Shown in pieces: positions 8,725 to 17,022 of a stretch of 64,000 nucleotides of DNA; position 1 is the stretch's first letter; each line of letters opens with the position of its first letter. The notes beneath the pieces were generated by a model that saw only the letters and a list, made by a program, of their open reading frames with translations, was not told where the DNA came from and did no database searches. The stretch lies in contig NZ_CP180351.1 in NCBI RefSeq assembly GCF_048006345.1, forward strand, positions 682,001-746,000, read 5' to 3'. The stretch is from Marivita sp030148515. GTDB taxonomy: Bacteria; Pseudomonadota; Alphaproteobacteria; Rhodobacterales; Rhodobacteraceae. The position numbers and the translations under genes were made by a program.

Positions 8725-9449
8725 CCGATATGCAAGACCCGCTCTACCGCACCGATGCCTATACCCGCGAGGTGGCAGCACGCGTGGTGTCCCATACTGA
8801 AGAAGGTGGGGTCATTCTGGACAAGGCGCTGTTCTATCCCACGGGTGGGGGGCAACCCGGGGACAGCGGCTGGATCGATTGGGACGGCATGTCGCTGAGC
8901 ATCGCCACAACCGTCAAAGGACCTGCGGGCGAAAGCGTGCTGGTGCCGTCGGAACCGACACGGTTGCCGCCGGTCGGGGCGCATGTGACGCAGCGGCTCG
9001 ACTGGGACCGGCGATACAAGCACATGCGGGTCCACACCGCGCTGCACCTGCTGTCGGTGGTGATCCCTTTGCCTGTGACAGGTGGCGCCATCGGTGCAGG
9101 GCGCGGCCGGCTTGATTTCATGATGCCCGCCCCCCCCGAAGACCGCGATGCGCTGGAAGACGCGTTGAACCGCCTGATCGACCGGGATCTCGTGGTCAGC
9201 GACAGCTGGATCACCGATGCCGAACTGGATGCCAATCCGTCGCTCGTGAAGACCATGTCGGTCCAGCCCCCGCGCGGCAGCGGCCGGGTGCGCCTTGTGC
9301 GGATCGGGGACGGCGACGATCAGGTCGATCTGCAACCCTGCGGCGGCACTCATGTGGCCCGTACGGGTGAGATCGGGCGTGTTGTATTCGGCAAGATCGA
9401 GAACAAGGGCAAACAGAACCGCCGGGTGAACATCGCGCTGGAGGTGTGA
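8721..9449 (+). CDS. Alanyl-tRNA editing protein (AlaX-like)
   Basis: A 242-residue free-standing editing domain related to the second half of AlaRS. It hydrolyses mischarged Ser- or Gly-tRNA(Ala) in trans. It has the GGGQPGD block, the metal-binding HTALH (HxxxH) motif and the partner CGGTH motif near the C-terminus. The TTG start overlaps the upstream stop (ttga) and has GAGGAG about nine bases before it; the ATG at 8730 is the alternative but sits too far from that site. It belongs to the cysK-mscS transcription unit by spacing. Confidence 0.88.
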   Translation: MTDMQDPLYRTDAYTREVAARVVSHTEEGGVILDKALFYPTGGGQPGDSGWIDWDGMSLSIATTVKGPAGESVLVPSEPTRLPPVGAHVTQRLDWDRRYKHMRVHTALHLLSVVIPLPVTGGAIGAGRGRLDFMMPAPPEDRDALEDALNRLIDRDLVVSDSWITDAELDANPSLVKTMSVQPPRGSGRVRLVRIGDGDDQVDLQPCGGTHVARTGEIGRVVFGKIENKGKQNRRVNIALEV

Positions 9450-9823
9450 TGCACCGAACGCCGTTTCTGGTCGTCGGAGCCTTTGTCGCTCTGATCGGTT
9501 TGGTCTTGCTCGTTGCCCCTGAAAGCTACTTTCAGCTTTATGCAATTGACTATGTGCCGGGCATGGATTTCCCGGCCCGGAGATTTGCCCCGGCTGTCCT
9601 GGCGCTTGGTGCGCTGCTCATCAGCGCGCGCAGGCTGGAGCCCGGACCGTTTGTTGCAACACTTAGCCTGATCAGTGCTCTTGCGTTTCTTGGCGTTGCC
9701 GCCACGGGTGTACAGGCTTGGAACGCCGGTATCGCCAACCGCGCAATCCTTGGCGCTGCTGTTCTGGAGATCGCGGTTGCACTGGTTTTCCTGTGGCTCT
9801 GGTCCCGGATGCGCAAAGTTTGA
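9449..9823 (+). CDS. Small four-TM membrane protein, function unknown
   Basis: A 124-residue hydrophobic protein with four membrane segments. Its ATG overlaps the stop of the AlaX-like gene (tgATG), so it is translationally coupled. The pattern, a first helix followed by a soluble-looking YFQLYAIDYVPGMDFPARRFAPAVLALGA-type stretch and then three helices, resembles DUF4345-like proteins such as the one at 29418-29831, but identity is low. No catalytic residues stand out. It ends about 70 bases before the tRNA-Ser gene. Confidence 0.6.
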   Translation: MHRTPFLVVGAFVALIGLVLLVAPESYFQLYAIDYVPGMDFPARRFAPAVLALGALLISARRLEPGPFVATLSLISALAFLGVAATGVQAWNAGIANRAILGAAVLEIAVALVFLWLWSRMRKV

Positions 9824-9855
9824 TGGAAAGTTGCGACCTTACGCAACAAACGCCC

Positions 9856-9885
9856 TTGCATCCCCCCAACGGTTTCTTCTAAACA
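9856..9885 (+). promoter_or_regulatory. Candidate sigma-70-type promoter of tRNA-Ser
   Basis: TTGCAT and TAAACA are separated by 18 bases, placing a start near the first base of the tRNA at 9893. Both hexamers are imperfect, so this is tentative. Confidence 0.3.
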
Positions 9886-9892
9886 CCGCCTC

Positions 9893-9982
9893 GGACAGGT
9901 GGCCGAGTGGTCGAAGGCGCGCGCCTGGAAAGTGCGTAGGCGGGAGACCGTCTCGAGGGTTCGAATCCCTTCCTGTCCGCCA
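9893..9982 (+). tRNA. tRNA-Ser (anticodon GGA)
   Basis: A 90-nt class II tRNA. The acceptor stem is GGACAGG (9893-9899) with CCTGTCC (9972-9978), the discriminator is G, and CCA is encoded at 9980-9982. The D-loop GTGGCCGAGTGG and T-arm GGTTCGAATCC are canonical. The anticodon loop reads CTGGAAA, giving GGA, and the long variable arm (GTAGGCGGGAGACCGTCTC) is the serine/leucine hallmark. An integrase remnant begins about 140 bases downstream, the usual arrangement when an element has integrated at a tRNA. Confidence 0.97.
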
Positions 9983-10008
9983 CCATTCATTTCCTCTGTT
10001 TTCGAAAT

Positions 10009-10030
10009 GGTCGCTTTGGGCGGCCTTTTT
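10009..10030 (+). terminator. Terminator after tRNA-Ser
   Basis: GGTCGC pairs with GCGGCC (one G-T wobble) across a five-base loop and is followed by TTTTT. It fits a Rho-independent terminator for the tRNA. Confidence 0.55.
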
Positions 10031-10123
10031 CCTTAATAAGCATGGGCTTGGATGCTTTCCCAATTTTCTTTCGATGATGGTTAATCGCATTCCCTGATTG
10101 GTACGGACTGTGGTGTTCTCAGA

Positions 10124-10335
10124 ATGGCTTTGTTGGGTAAGCTGACCAAGGAGCTGGTTGAGAACCTTGGTGCTGGGCGTCACGGTGACGGTAATGGGCT
10201 TTACTGGTTGTTGATCCATCCGGCGTGCGTCGCTGGATCGTGCGTCTTGTGATCGGCGCGAAGGCCGAGACCAGTGTGATCAGCACGGCGACCTTCATAA
10301 GGGCAGCCTTGAGCCGGGCGGCATTGACCGGCTGA
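10124..10335 (+). pseudogene. Remnant of a DUF4102-type phage/island integrase
   Basis: The first about 30 codons read as the N-terminal arm of a tyrosine integrase (LTKELVENL, then GRHGDGNGLYWL). That frame then ends early. A one-base shift restores the next conserved piece, DPSGVRRWIVRLVIGAK, before similarity is lost and a stop occurs. Nothing of the catalytic domain (R..HxxR..Y) is present, so the gene is dead. Its position just after tRNA-Ser, reading away from it, is where DUF4102 integrases normally sit. I infer that an integrative element entered here and later decayed. Confidence 0.7.
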
Positions 10336-10560
10336 GCCGGTTCGGTGCGCACTATTGACGGGCGCGCCGCTGCCATGACCGATCATACGAATATCCTGAA
10401 CATCGCTGGCGACGACATTGCGCACGGCATTCAGTCGTAGGTGAGCGAGAGCGTAACGCTGAAACTGGGTCGGCAGACCGAGCCGCGAGGCATCGACCAG
10501 GTACGTCGCGAGGTAGAGGTGGACCGCTTCACTCGGCCCTGTGTTTTGCTCTGAACAACC
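10330..10560 (-). pseudogene. Possible gene fragment, unrecognised
   Basis: On the minus strand an open stretch without a good start reads EAVHLYLATYLVDASRLG, then LPTQFQRYALAHLRLNAVRN and VVASDVQDIRMIGHGSG. The amino-acid make-up looks like real coding sequence rather than a random frame, but I do not recognise the family. It lies between the integrase remnant and the RTX gene, so a truncated passenger gene is plausible. The rest of 10336-10598 shows nothing else I can support. Confidence 0.2.
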
Positions 10561-10598
10561 GGGCCACCTTGTGCGGGCAGCCCGGTCACTGTTTGCGG

Positions 10599-11432
10599 TC
10601 AGGCTATGAACAGGTCGTCGATGACCGAGAAGTTGGCGAGGATGCTCACGTCGGCGTTCTGGATGACGATTTGATCGCGGTCGCCGCCTTCAAGGGTGAC
10701 GATCAGATTGCCGTTGCGCTCGATCCAGTTGCGGATCTGAATGCCGTCTTCCAGCACGATCGAATCTTCGGCGGCATTGAAATCGGTGATCACGTCCCGG
10801 TCGCGGGTGCCGTCGCGTGCATCCGCGCCAAAGACAAACACATCGGCTCCTGCATTGCCGGTCAGCCGGTCGTCGCCGTCGCCACCGCGGATCAACTCGT
10901 CCGCAGCCGTCCCGATCAGCCGGTCGCCGCCATCCGTGCCTTCCAAGAGGGTCAGCATCGGCTCAGGCTCTGGTTCGGGATTTGGCGCCACTGCTCCGGT
11001 TGGCGTGAAGCCGAAATCGGCCCAGCTCAGGTCGTGGTCGACATATGCGTCGAATTGGACACGGGCCACATCGGAAAGCGACTTGCCAACACTTGCCAGC
11101 GCTTCGGGATCGAGAAGAAAGTACTCAGTTGACTCCAGAAACTTGAAGGTGACCATGTCATAGAGTGCTTCGACACCGGTAAGCGCTGTTCCGTCCATGA
11201 AGAAGACAGTGGTCAAGGCCTCGCCATTGTTGGGCGCAACAAATCCCACACCGGGGACAAGCTGCTGTACTCCATCGAATATCGCGACCCCATTCGGGGT
11301 CGCAGATGGCACAAGTCTCTCGCCCGCATCGTTGCCACGGATCAGATCGTTGTCCGTCAGCGTTACCTCGCGGATGCTGGTTAAATTGCCTTTGTCTTGC
11401 TGGAAGTATTGAGTGGTGAATTGCTGTGTCAT
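10599..11432 (-). CDS. RTX-type calcium-binding protein
   Basis: A 277-residue acidic, cysteine-free protein with no Sec signal. Residues about 1-140 are of unknown fold; a Pro-Glu linker (NPEPEPEP, 151-158) leads into hemolysin-type repeats (about 164-202: GGDRLIG, GGDGDDRLTGNAGADVFVFG). The typical post-repeat segment VITDFNAAEDSIVL and a short C-terminal beta region ending VIDDLFIA follow. RTX repeats bind Ca2+ and fold outside the cell after type I secretion, with the export signal at the C-terminus. No type I exporter genes are in this window. A strong ECF-type promoter sits about 55 bases upstream, and the ECF sigma gene is divergent from it. What it does outside the cell is unknown. 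Confidence 0.82.
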   Translation of the reverse strand: MTQQFTTQYFQQDKGNLTSIREVTLTDNDLIRGNDAGERLVPSATPNGVAIFDGVQQLVPGVGFVAPNNGEALTTVFFMDGTALTGVEALYDMVTFKFLESTEYFLLDPEALASVGKSLSDVARVQFDAYVDHDLSWADFGFTPTGAVAPNPEPEPEPMLTLLEGTDGGDRLIGTAADELIRGGDGDDRLTGNAGADVFVFGADARDGTRDRDVITDFNAAEDSIVLEDGIQIRNWIERNGNLIVTLEGGDRDQIVIQNADVSILANFSVIDDLFIA

Positions 11433-11487
11433 GGGTTTTCCTTTTTGCCGCGCAAAACCGTCAACGCGTTTGCGTTTAGCAACAGAC

Positions 11488-11515
11488 CGTTCGTCCGCGG
11501 GGCGGTGGATGTTAC
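11488..11515 (-). promoter_or_regulatory. ECF-type promoter of the RTX gene (GTAACA-N16-CGAACG)
   Basis: On the minus strand GTAACA (11510-11515) and CGAACG (11488-11493) are separated by exactly 16 bases. This matches the GTAACC-N16-CGAA promoter described for Caulobacter SigF, the ECF factor paired with NrsF (known from the literature). The start would fall near 11481, about 50 bases before the RTX ATG. The sigma/NrsF pair is encoded immediately on the other side. Confidence 0.65.
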
Positions 11516-11610
11516 AACCCGGCGATCACAGGTTGGTGAGGTGCGTCCCAGCCTAAGGTCACGATTTTGTGTATATATCTCAAATTGTTAGTCTGCCTCT
11601 GACGGCCCGT

Positions 11611-11635
11611 GTAACAAACGGGTCTGGGACGTGAA
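11611..11635 (+). promoter_or_regulatory. Weaker candidate autoregulatory promoter of the ECF gene
   Basis: GTAACA at 11611-11616 is followed 15 bases later by TGAA (11632-11635). This is one base short in spacing and one base off in the -10, compared with the better site upstream of the RTX gene. It would leave a very short leader before the ATG at 11648. Confidence 0.3.
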
Positions 11636-11647
11636 CTGGTGATATGA

Positions 11648-12193
11648 ATGGTAGAGCAAATCGATCACTGGGAGCGACTTTTGGTGGCCGCCAATTCTGG
11701 CGATGCGCGGTCATATTCCCAATTTCTGCAGGAAGTGACGCCCGTTCTGCGGGGTATAATTCGCGCGAAGGGCATCAGTTTGGGCGAGGCATGCTGTGAA
11801 GATGTCCTTCAGGAGGTCTTGCTTGCGATTCACGTCAAGCGGCACACCTTGGTACCCGGCGCTCCGGTCCGTCCGTGGCTTTATGCAATCGCACGTTACA
11901 AGACCGTCGATGCGTTCCGAGCGCGAGGGCGCGAGATCACGGTGCCGATTGACGGCTTTATCGACGTGTTGGCAGCCGAAGCCGGACTCGACCCAACCGA
12001 AGCGTCGGATATGGCAAAGATGATCGGTATGCTGGATCACCGGTCGGCCATGATCATCCGAAAGATCGGAATGGAAGGCGTCAGCATCGCCGAGACCGGG
12101 ACAGCACTCAAGATGAGCGAGGGCGCGGTCCGCGTCGCCCTTCACCGTGCGCTGAAAACGTTGGCCGTTCTGAGAGAAAGGCATGTCAAATGA
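11648..12193 (+). CDS. ECF-family RNA polymerase sigma factor (SigF/NrsF type)
   Basis: A 181-residue group IV sigma factor. Region 2 (about residues 50-100: EDVLQEVLLAIH and PWLYAIARYKTVDAFRAR) binds core RNA polymerase and the -10 element. Region 4 (about 132-176: MIIRKIGMEGVSIAET and SEGAVRVALHRAL) is the HTH for the -35. Its stop overlaps the start of a DUF1109/NrsF membrane protein (12190), the typical anti-sigma partner. In Caulobacter the equivalent pair responds to heavy metals and oxidants. The matching GTAACA-N16-CGAACG promoter next door suggests that it drives the RTX gene and perhaps others nearby. The inducing signal here is unknown. Confidence 0.92.
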   Translation: MVEQIDHWERLLVAANSGDARSYSQFLQEVTPVLRGIIRAKGISLGEACCEDVLQEVLLAIHVKRHTLVPGAPVRPWLYAIARYKTVDAFRARGREITVPIDGFIDVLAAEAGLDPTEASDMAKMIGMLDHRSAMIIRKIGMEGVSIAETGTALKMSEGAVRVALHRALKTLAVLRERHVK

Positions 12194-12825
12194 ATACCGA
12201 TGACCTGATCCGGGCACTGGCCGCCGACACATCCCGGAAACACGCGCCACGCACGACGCTCCTTTTGGGAATGATTCCCTCTTTGTCGATTGCCGTTCTG
12301 GCGGTCTGGCTTGTGCTTGGATTTCGCGCCGATCTTCTGGCTGCAATGACCACACCTGTGTCCGTGCCGCGCCTTGTCCTGACCGGGCTTTTGGGCATCG
12401 TGGCCTCCCGCCTTGTCCTGCGTCTCGCGCGTCCCGAAGGAGAGCAGAGCGCACGCTTCTGGCCGTTGGGGTGTATCGGGATCGTGGCGCTGGGTCTTCT
12501 CGTCTGGGCATTTTTGACAACCCCACCGGATGCGGTGCAAATGGCGGTTGTCGGGAAAACGATGACGACCTGCCTGATCGCGATCCCCTTGCTGTCTGTT
12601 TTGCCCGTCGCAACCCTCCATCATGTCCTGCGCAACGGCGCACCAACAGCCCCTCTTCGTGCCGGGTTCGTCGCCGGTCTTGCCGGCTCGGGCTTCGCGG
12701 CAGCGGTCTATGCATTGTACTGCATCGAAGACAGTCCCTTGTTCTATGTAACATGGTACGGCCTCGCCATCATGGGTGTCACAGCGGTGTCCACCGCCAT
12801 TGGCGCGCGCAGCTTTCGTTGGTGA
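12190..12825 (+). CDS. nrsF: NrsF-like (DUF1109) membrane anti-sigma factor
   Basis: A 211-residue integral membrane protein with a short cytoplasmic N-terminus (MNTDDLIRALAAD) and about six membrane segments. It has the DUF1109 layout, including a Cys in the third segment (WPLGCIGIVALG), a Cys in the fourth (KTMTTCLIAIPLL) and one near the end (ALYCIEDSPLFYVTWYG). In Caulobacter NrsF, conserved periplasmic/membrane cysteines take part in signal sensing. It is translationally coupled to the sigma gene (ATGA-type overlap). It should hold the sigma factor at the membrane until stress releases it. The family match is clear; the sensing mechanism is inferred. Confidence 0.85.
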   Translation: MNTDDLIRALAADTSRKHAPRTTLLLGMIPSLSIAVLAVWLVLGFRADLLAAMTTPVSVPRLVLTGLLGIVASRLVLRLARPEGEQSARFWPLGCIGIVALGLLVWAFLTTPPDAVQMAVVGKTMTTCLIAIPLLSVLPVATLHHVLRNGAPTAPLRAGFVAGLAGSGFAAAVYALYCIEDSPLFYVTWYGLAIMGVTAVSTAIGARSFRW

Positions 12826-13016
12826 CGGTGTTCTGCTTGGGGCGGATGCATAAATGCTTGGGCCCGGTAACTTCTGACGCCAGCCGCGATCCTTGGTCAG
12901 GATCCTTTCATTACGTGAAGTGTCGTCTCGCGGCCCCGGCCCAAACAGCCGTAACAACCGCCTGGCGGCTTCTCTCGAAAAAATTGCGCAAATGGCACAT
13001 TTGTTACTTTCCAGCC

Positions 13017-13044
13017 GTAATCGCGGCGTGCCAACGTTCGGTAA
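13017..13044 (+). promoter_or_regulatory. Candidate ECF-type promoter of the DUF4214 protease
   Basis: GTAATC-N16-CGGTAA resembles the site upstream of the RTX gene, with one mismatch in the -35 and two in the -10. It would start transcription about 13 bases before the ATG at 13063. The rest of 12826-13016 holds no gene I can see. Confidence 0.3.
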
Positions 13045-13062
13045 AGTATTGTGGGGGTCCAG

Positions 13063-16000
13063 ATGCTTAGCGTCGAAGAAATTATAGCACGTTATTACGT
13101 TGGATATTATAACAGGGCACCCGATCCCGAGGGGTTCGAGTTCTGGGTGACCGCTTATCAGAATGGCGTCTCCACGCTCGAGATTGCCAACTTCTTTTCG
13201 GACCAGAACGAAACGCGGGCGCTTTATCCGTATTTCTCTGATCCCGAGAACGGCTCGCCCGAGCAGTTCATCACTTCGATCTACAACAACCTTTTCAATC
13301 GCGAGCCGGACGCCGAAGGTCTGGCCTTCTGGATCGACGCACTGACCAGCGGGAATGTGAACACTGGACAGATGATCGAAGAGATCATCGGCGGCGCGCG
13401 GACCAACCCCGATCTTGCAGTGGTGCAGAACAAGGTTGCCAGTGCCCTTTACTGGGAAGATCAGGCAAACAACTTTGGGGCTTTCGTTTACGATGCTGCT
13501 GCGGCGGCTTCGGCTGTGGCCGTTTTGGATGGCGTCACCGACAACATCGCGAGTGTCGGGATGTCACGGGACGAGGCCAACAGCTTCTTCGCAACGTTGG
13601 GTCTTGAAAAGGGCGACGTGGGCGAAGGCTTGACCGACGACGGTTCGGACTCCGACAAAGTGGGGGTCAGCACATCTGCACGCGGCGACCATGGCGAGGT
13701 CTCTGTCCTGAGTGTGCAATCCAATTCCGTTATCAATATAGATGCGTTCCGAAATGATGCGCGCTTTGCCGGGATTGACGGGTCAGGCCAGACAATCGCC
13801 GTGCTCGATACGGGTATTGACCTCGACAACAGGGCCTTCGGACCGGATGCCAATAATGACGGGATTTCCGATCGGATCATTTTCTCGCGGGACTTCACAT
13901 CGGAAGGTGATGGGACGGCCAACGATATCGAAGGCCACGGAACACATGTTACATCCATCATCGGCTCGTCCTCGAACAATACCCTTGGAGTTGCGCCAGG
14001 TGTAAACATTGTGGCGCTGCAGGTTTTGGACGCGACGGGCTCGGGTACAGCGGCGGGAATCGAGGATTCCCTGCAATGGCTGGTGCAACATGCCGAGTCC
14101 TTGAACATCACCACGGTCAACATGTCGCTGGGTGACGCGACGAACATCAACAACCTGATGTCCCACCCGATTTATGGCGACGAACTGCGCGTCCTGCATG
14201 ATGACCTGAACGTCACTGTGATTGTTGCTGCGGGAAACAGCTACGATGTGTTCCAGACAGAGGGTGCCAGTTCTCTGGCGGTTGATCCGCATGTCATTGC
14301 TGTTGGTGCCGTCGGCGGATCGATCTCAACCCGCGACGATGTCGCTTTCTTTTCCCAGCGATCCGATGATATCCCGACGATCTTTGCCCCGGGGGAAGCC
14401 ATCGTCGGCGCAACGCCGGGTGGCGGAACAGGCGCCTTCTCCGGGACAAGTCAGGCCGCCCCGCATGTGGCGGGTCTTGTCGTTCTTGCCCAGCACTTGG
14501 CGCAGCGGGACCTGGGCAGGTCTTTGACACCGGACGAGATCGCGAGTGTGTTGAGTCAATCGAGCAACAGCTTTGTCGATGGCGAAAATCTGAGTGACCG
14601 CGTGGTCAATACGGGCAGCACCTATCTTAGGGTCGATGCCTTGCGCCTAGGCGAGGCGGTGCTTGCGCTTGGCGGGGGCGGAGGCCCCGCTCCGACACCG
14701 AATCCGACACCGGTTCCTGTGCCAACGCCGGTCAACGACATTCCCGGCTCCATTGCAACGGATGCCTCGATCGCGGTGAACAGCACCCGGACGAGCACAA
14801 TCGATTTTGATGGAGATCAAGACTATTTCGAGGTTTCTCTGACGCCCGGCACGTACGAATTCACCCTCAGAGGAGCGTCTTCCGGATCGGGTACCTTGAG
14901 CGATCCTCTGCTGACCTTGCTTTCGTCATCGGGTGGGTTCGTTGCCAGCAATGATGACGCCGGAACCGGCCTAGATTCGCTGCTAAACTTCATCGTGACC
15001 AGCCCCGCCACATATTTCTTGAGTGCCAGCGCTTATGGAAATGCGACCGGCACCTATGAATTGGGCGTCACACAGCTCAGCGGTGTAAGCGGCGATATCG
15101 GCGAGACGATTGACACTGCAGGGCGCTTGGACGTCGGGCAATCCACCACAAACGAACTTGAGTTCGGAGGTGACAGGGATTGGTTCGCCATCGAATTGGT
15201 CAACGGGACTGCGTACACCTTTGATCTGGTCGGCAACACACTTACCGACCCGTATCTCGCGCTGTACAATGAAAACGGAACCATCGTAGCCGCCATCGAC
15301 AGTGACGGCGAAGGGCAGAACGCCAGCCTTGATTTCGTGGCCAATCGAACCGCGACCTATTACCTGTCGGCAGAGGCGTTTTCCACGTTCGAGACAGGCA
15401 CCTATACTTTGAGTGCCCGTCAGCGTGCCGAGAACGGCGACGATTATGCGGATGGTCCGAACACGTCCGGTTCTCTTGACGCGATCAACGGCAGCATCGG
15501 GGGCGGCCTCGAGACTCTCGGCGATCAGGACTGGTTCCGGGTCGATCTGGTAGCCGGAAGCACCTATGAGTTCCAACTCAATCGGGCCGACACGGCACAG
15601 CCGCTTTCGGACCCCTTCCTGTATCTCTACGATTCAAATGGCACCTTGTTGGGCTCGAATGATGATTCCGCAGGTGGGCTCAATTCCCTGCTCACATTCA
15701 ATGCCCAGAACAGCCAATCCTATTTTCTGGCGGCGGCGGCCTTTGCCGATAATGGCACGGGCGACTACCTTTTGACCGCAACGCGCCTGTCGCAAGGCGA
15801 GAACGATGTCCCCGGAAACATATCGTCGACGGCCACATTGGCCGTTGGTCAGACAATCGGCGGAACAATCGATCTGCCGGGAGATTTCGATTGGTATGGG
15901 GTGAACACCGTCGCAGGACAGACCTATCAATTCTCTCTGGTTTCCGCGGGCAATGCTCCAGTGGCCGATCCATGGCTGACGCTCTATGACAGCGCCGGCA

Positions 16001-16905
16001 ACTTCATCGACTTCAACGACAATGGTGGCACAGGATCAAATGCCTATATCGAATATGTCGCGGTCACCGGCGGGCGCGTCTTCATATCGGCAGAAGCCTT
16101 TGATCTGACGAGCGATGTCGGAACATACGAAATTAGCTTGAGCAGCCCGACGACGCTTCCCGGCGATATCCCCAACAATCAGACGACGCAGGCAACCCTC
16201 GCTCCTGGGCAGACGCGCGCAGGTGTGATCGACGTTCCAGGTGACATCGACTGGTATCGCGTTCAGCTCGAGGCAGGTCAGACCTATCAGATTTCACTGA
16301 ATTCCGCGGGCAATGACCCCTTGGGGGATGCATGGCTCGGTTTGTATGATGCCGCAGGTTTCCTGATCGCATTCGATGATGACAGTGGCGGCGGGCGTAA
16401 CGCTTATCTGGAATATCAGGCGCTGGTGAATGAAACCGTGTTCATCTCTGCCGAAGCCTATGATCTGAATTTCGATTTTGGCACCTACGAACTGGGCCTG
16501 TCGGTACGCGGGGCAGTGTCCAGCGACATCCCCAGCAACACGTCGACACCGGCGTCGATTTCTCTGGATCAGATCATTGAGGGTCTCATCGACGTGCCGG
16601 GAGACGCGGACTGGTATGCAGCGAACCTTTCTGCAGGCGAGACGTACTTCTTCCTTATGACCGGGTCCGACACCGCGAACTCTTTGGCAGACCCTTATCT
16701 CATTCTTTACGACAGTTTCGGGAACATCATAGCAGAGGACGACGACTCGCTCGGTGGAGGGGATTCCCTGATCGAGTACACCCCCCTCGTCGATGAACGG
16801 GTTTACATCTCGGCCGAGGCTTATGATCTGGCTACAGACAGCGGGGTGTATCTGATCGGACTGATCAATGAACAGTCCTTTCTGAGCAGTCTCGATCCCT
16901 TCTGA
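13063..16905 (+). CDS. DUF4214-subtilase-PPC repeat protein (secreted serine protease)
   Basis: A 1280-residue acidic protein, with no cysteine seen and no Sec signal. Order: DUF4214 pair (about 1-140, YYVGYYNRAPDPEG and NLFNREPDAEG); spacer; peptidase S8 domain (about 235-510) with catalytic Asp249 (VLDTGID), His292 (GHGTHV) and Ser463 (GTSQAAPH); Pro/Thr linker (TPNPTPVPVPTP); then six pre-peptidase C-terminal (PPC) beta domains. Each PPC has a DxDWY/F core and a YFLSA or VFISAEA strand. The start is the ATG at 13063, with GGGGG seven bases upstream, rather than a GTG at 13051. All catalytic residues are present, so it should be active. DUF4214 is shared with the S-layer-like protein downstream, suggesting a common surface or secretion route. 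It could process or shed that layer; this is inference. Confidence 0.9.
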   Translation: MLSVEEIIARYYVGYYNRAPDPEGFEFWVTAYQNGVSTLEIANFFSDQNETRALYPYFSDPENGSPEQFITSIYNNLFNREPDAEGLAFWIDALTSGNVNTGQMIEEIIGGARTNPDLAVVQNKVASALYWEDQANNFGAFVYDAAAAASAVAVLDGVTDNIASVGMSRDEANSFFATLGLEKGDVGEGLTDDGSDSDKVGVSTSARGDHGEVSVLSVQSNSVINIDAFRNDARFAGIDGSGQTIAVLDTGIDLDNRAFGPDANNDGISDRIIFSRDFTSEGDGTANDIEGHGTHVTSIIGSSSNNTLGVAPGVNIVALQVLDATGSGTAAGIEDSLQWLVQHAESLNITTVNMSLGDATNINNLMSHPIYGDELRVLHDDLNVTVIVAAGNSYDVFQTEGASSLAVDPHVIAVGAVGGSISTRDDVAFFSQRSDDIPTIFAPGEAIVGATPGGGTGAFSGTSQAAPHVAGLVVLAQHLAQRDLGRSLTPDEIASVLSQSSNSFVDGENLSDRVVNTGSTYLRVDALRLGEAVLALGGGGGPAPTPNPTPVPVPTPVNDIPGSIATDASIAVNSTRTSTIDFDGDQDYFEVSLTPGTYEFTLRGASSGSGTLSDPLLTLLSSSGGFVASNDDAGTGLDSLLNFIVTSPATYFLSASAYGNATGTYELGVTQLSGVSGDIGETIDTAGRLDVGQSTTNELEFGGDRDWFAIELVNGTAYTFDLVGNTLTDPYLALYNENGTIVAAIDSDGEGQNASLDFVANRTATYYLSAEAFSTFETGTYTLSARQRAENGDDYADGPNTSGSLDAINGSIGGGLETLGDQDWFRVDLVAGSTYEFQLNRADTAQPLSDPFLYLYDSNGTLLGSNDDSAGGLNSLLTFNAQNSQSYFLAAAAFADNGTGDYLLTATRLSQGENDVPGNISSTATLAVGQTIGGTIDLPGDFDWYGVNTVAGQTYQFSLVSAGNAPVADPWLTLYDSAGNFIDFNDNGGTGSNAYIEYVAVTGGRVFISAEAFDLTSDVGTYEISLSSPTTLPGDIPNNQTTQATLAPGQTRAGVIDVPGDIDWYRVQLEAGQTYQISLNSAGNDPLGDAWLGLYDAAGFLIAFDDDSGGGRNAYLEYQALVNETVFISAEAYDLNFDFGTYELGLSVRGAVSSDIPSNTSTPASISLDQIIEGLIDVPGDADWYAANLSAGETYFFLMTGSDTANSLADPYLILYDSFGNIIAEDDDSLGGGDSLIEYTPLVDERVYISAEAYDLATDSGVYLIGLINEQSFLSSLDPF

Positions 16906-17022
16906 TTGGCCAAGTACGGTTGGTCTCGCGGTTGCAGTTGGAGTTGTTTGGCGAACGCTTGCCCGCGTCGGACGTGCTCGGACCAGATTGCCTCGGACGC
17001 GCGTCCTTTCGTGCGGCGCCCC

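Noticed and set aside
12948..12980. GTAACA followed by CGAA upstream of the protease as an ECF promoter
   Set aside because: The spacer is about 19 bases instead of 16; the site at 13017-13044 has the right spacing although weaker hexamers.
16906..17022. N-terminal extension of the HigA-like gene or a toxin remnant
   Set aside because: The translation (Cys/Arg-rich) resembles neither HigA nor HigB; the ATG at 17023 fits the family start.
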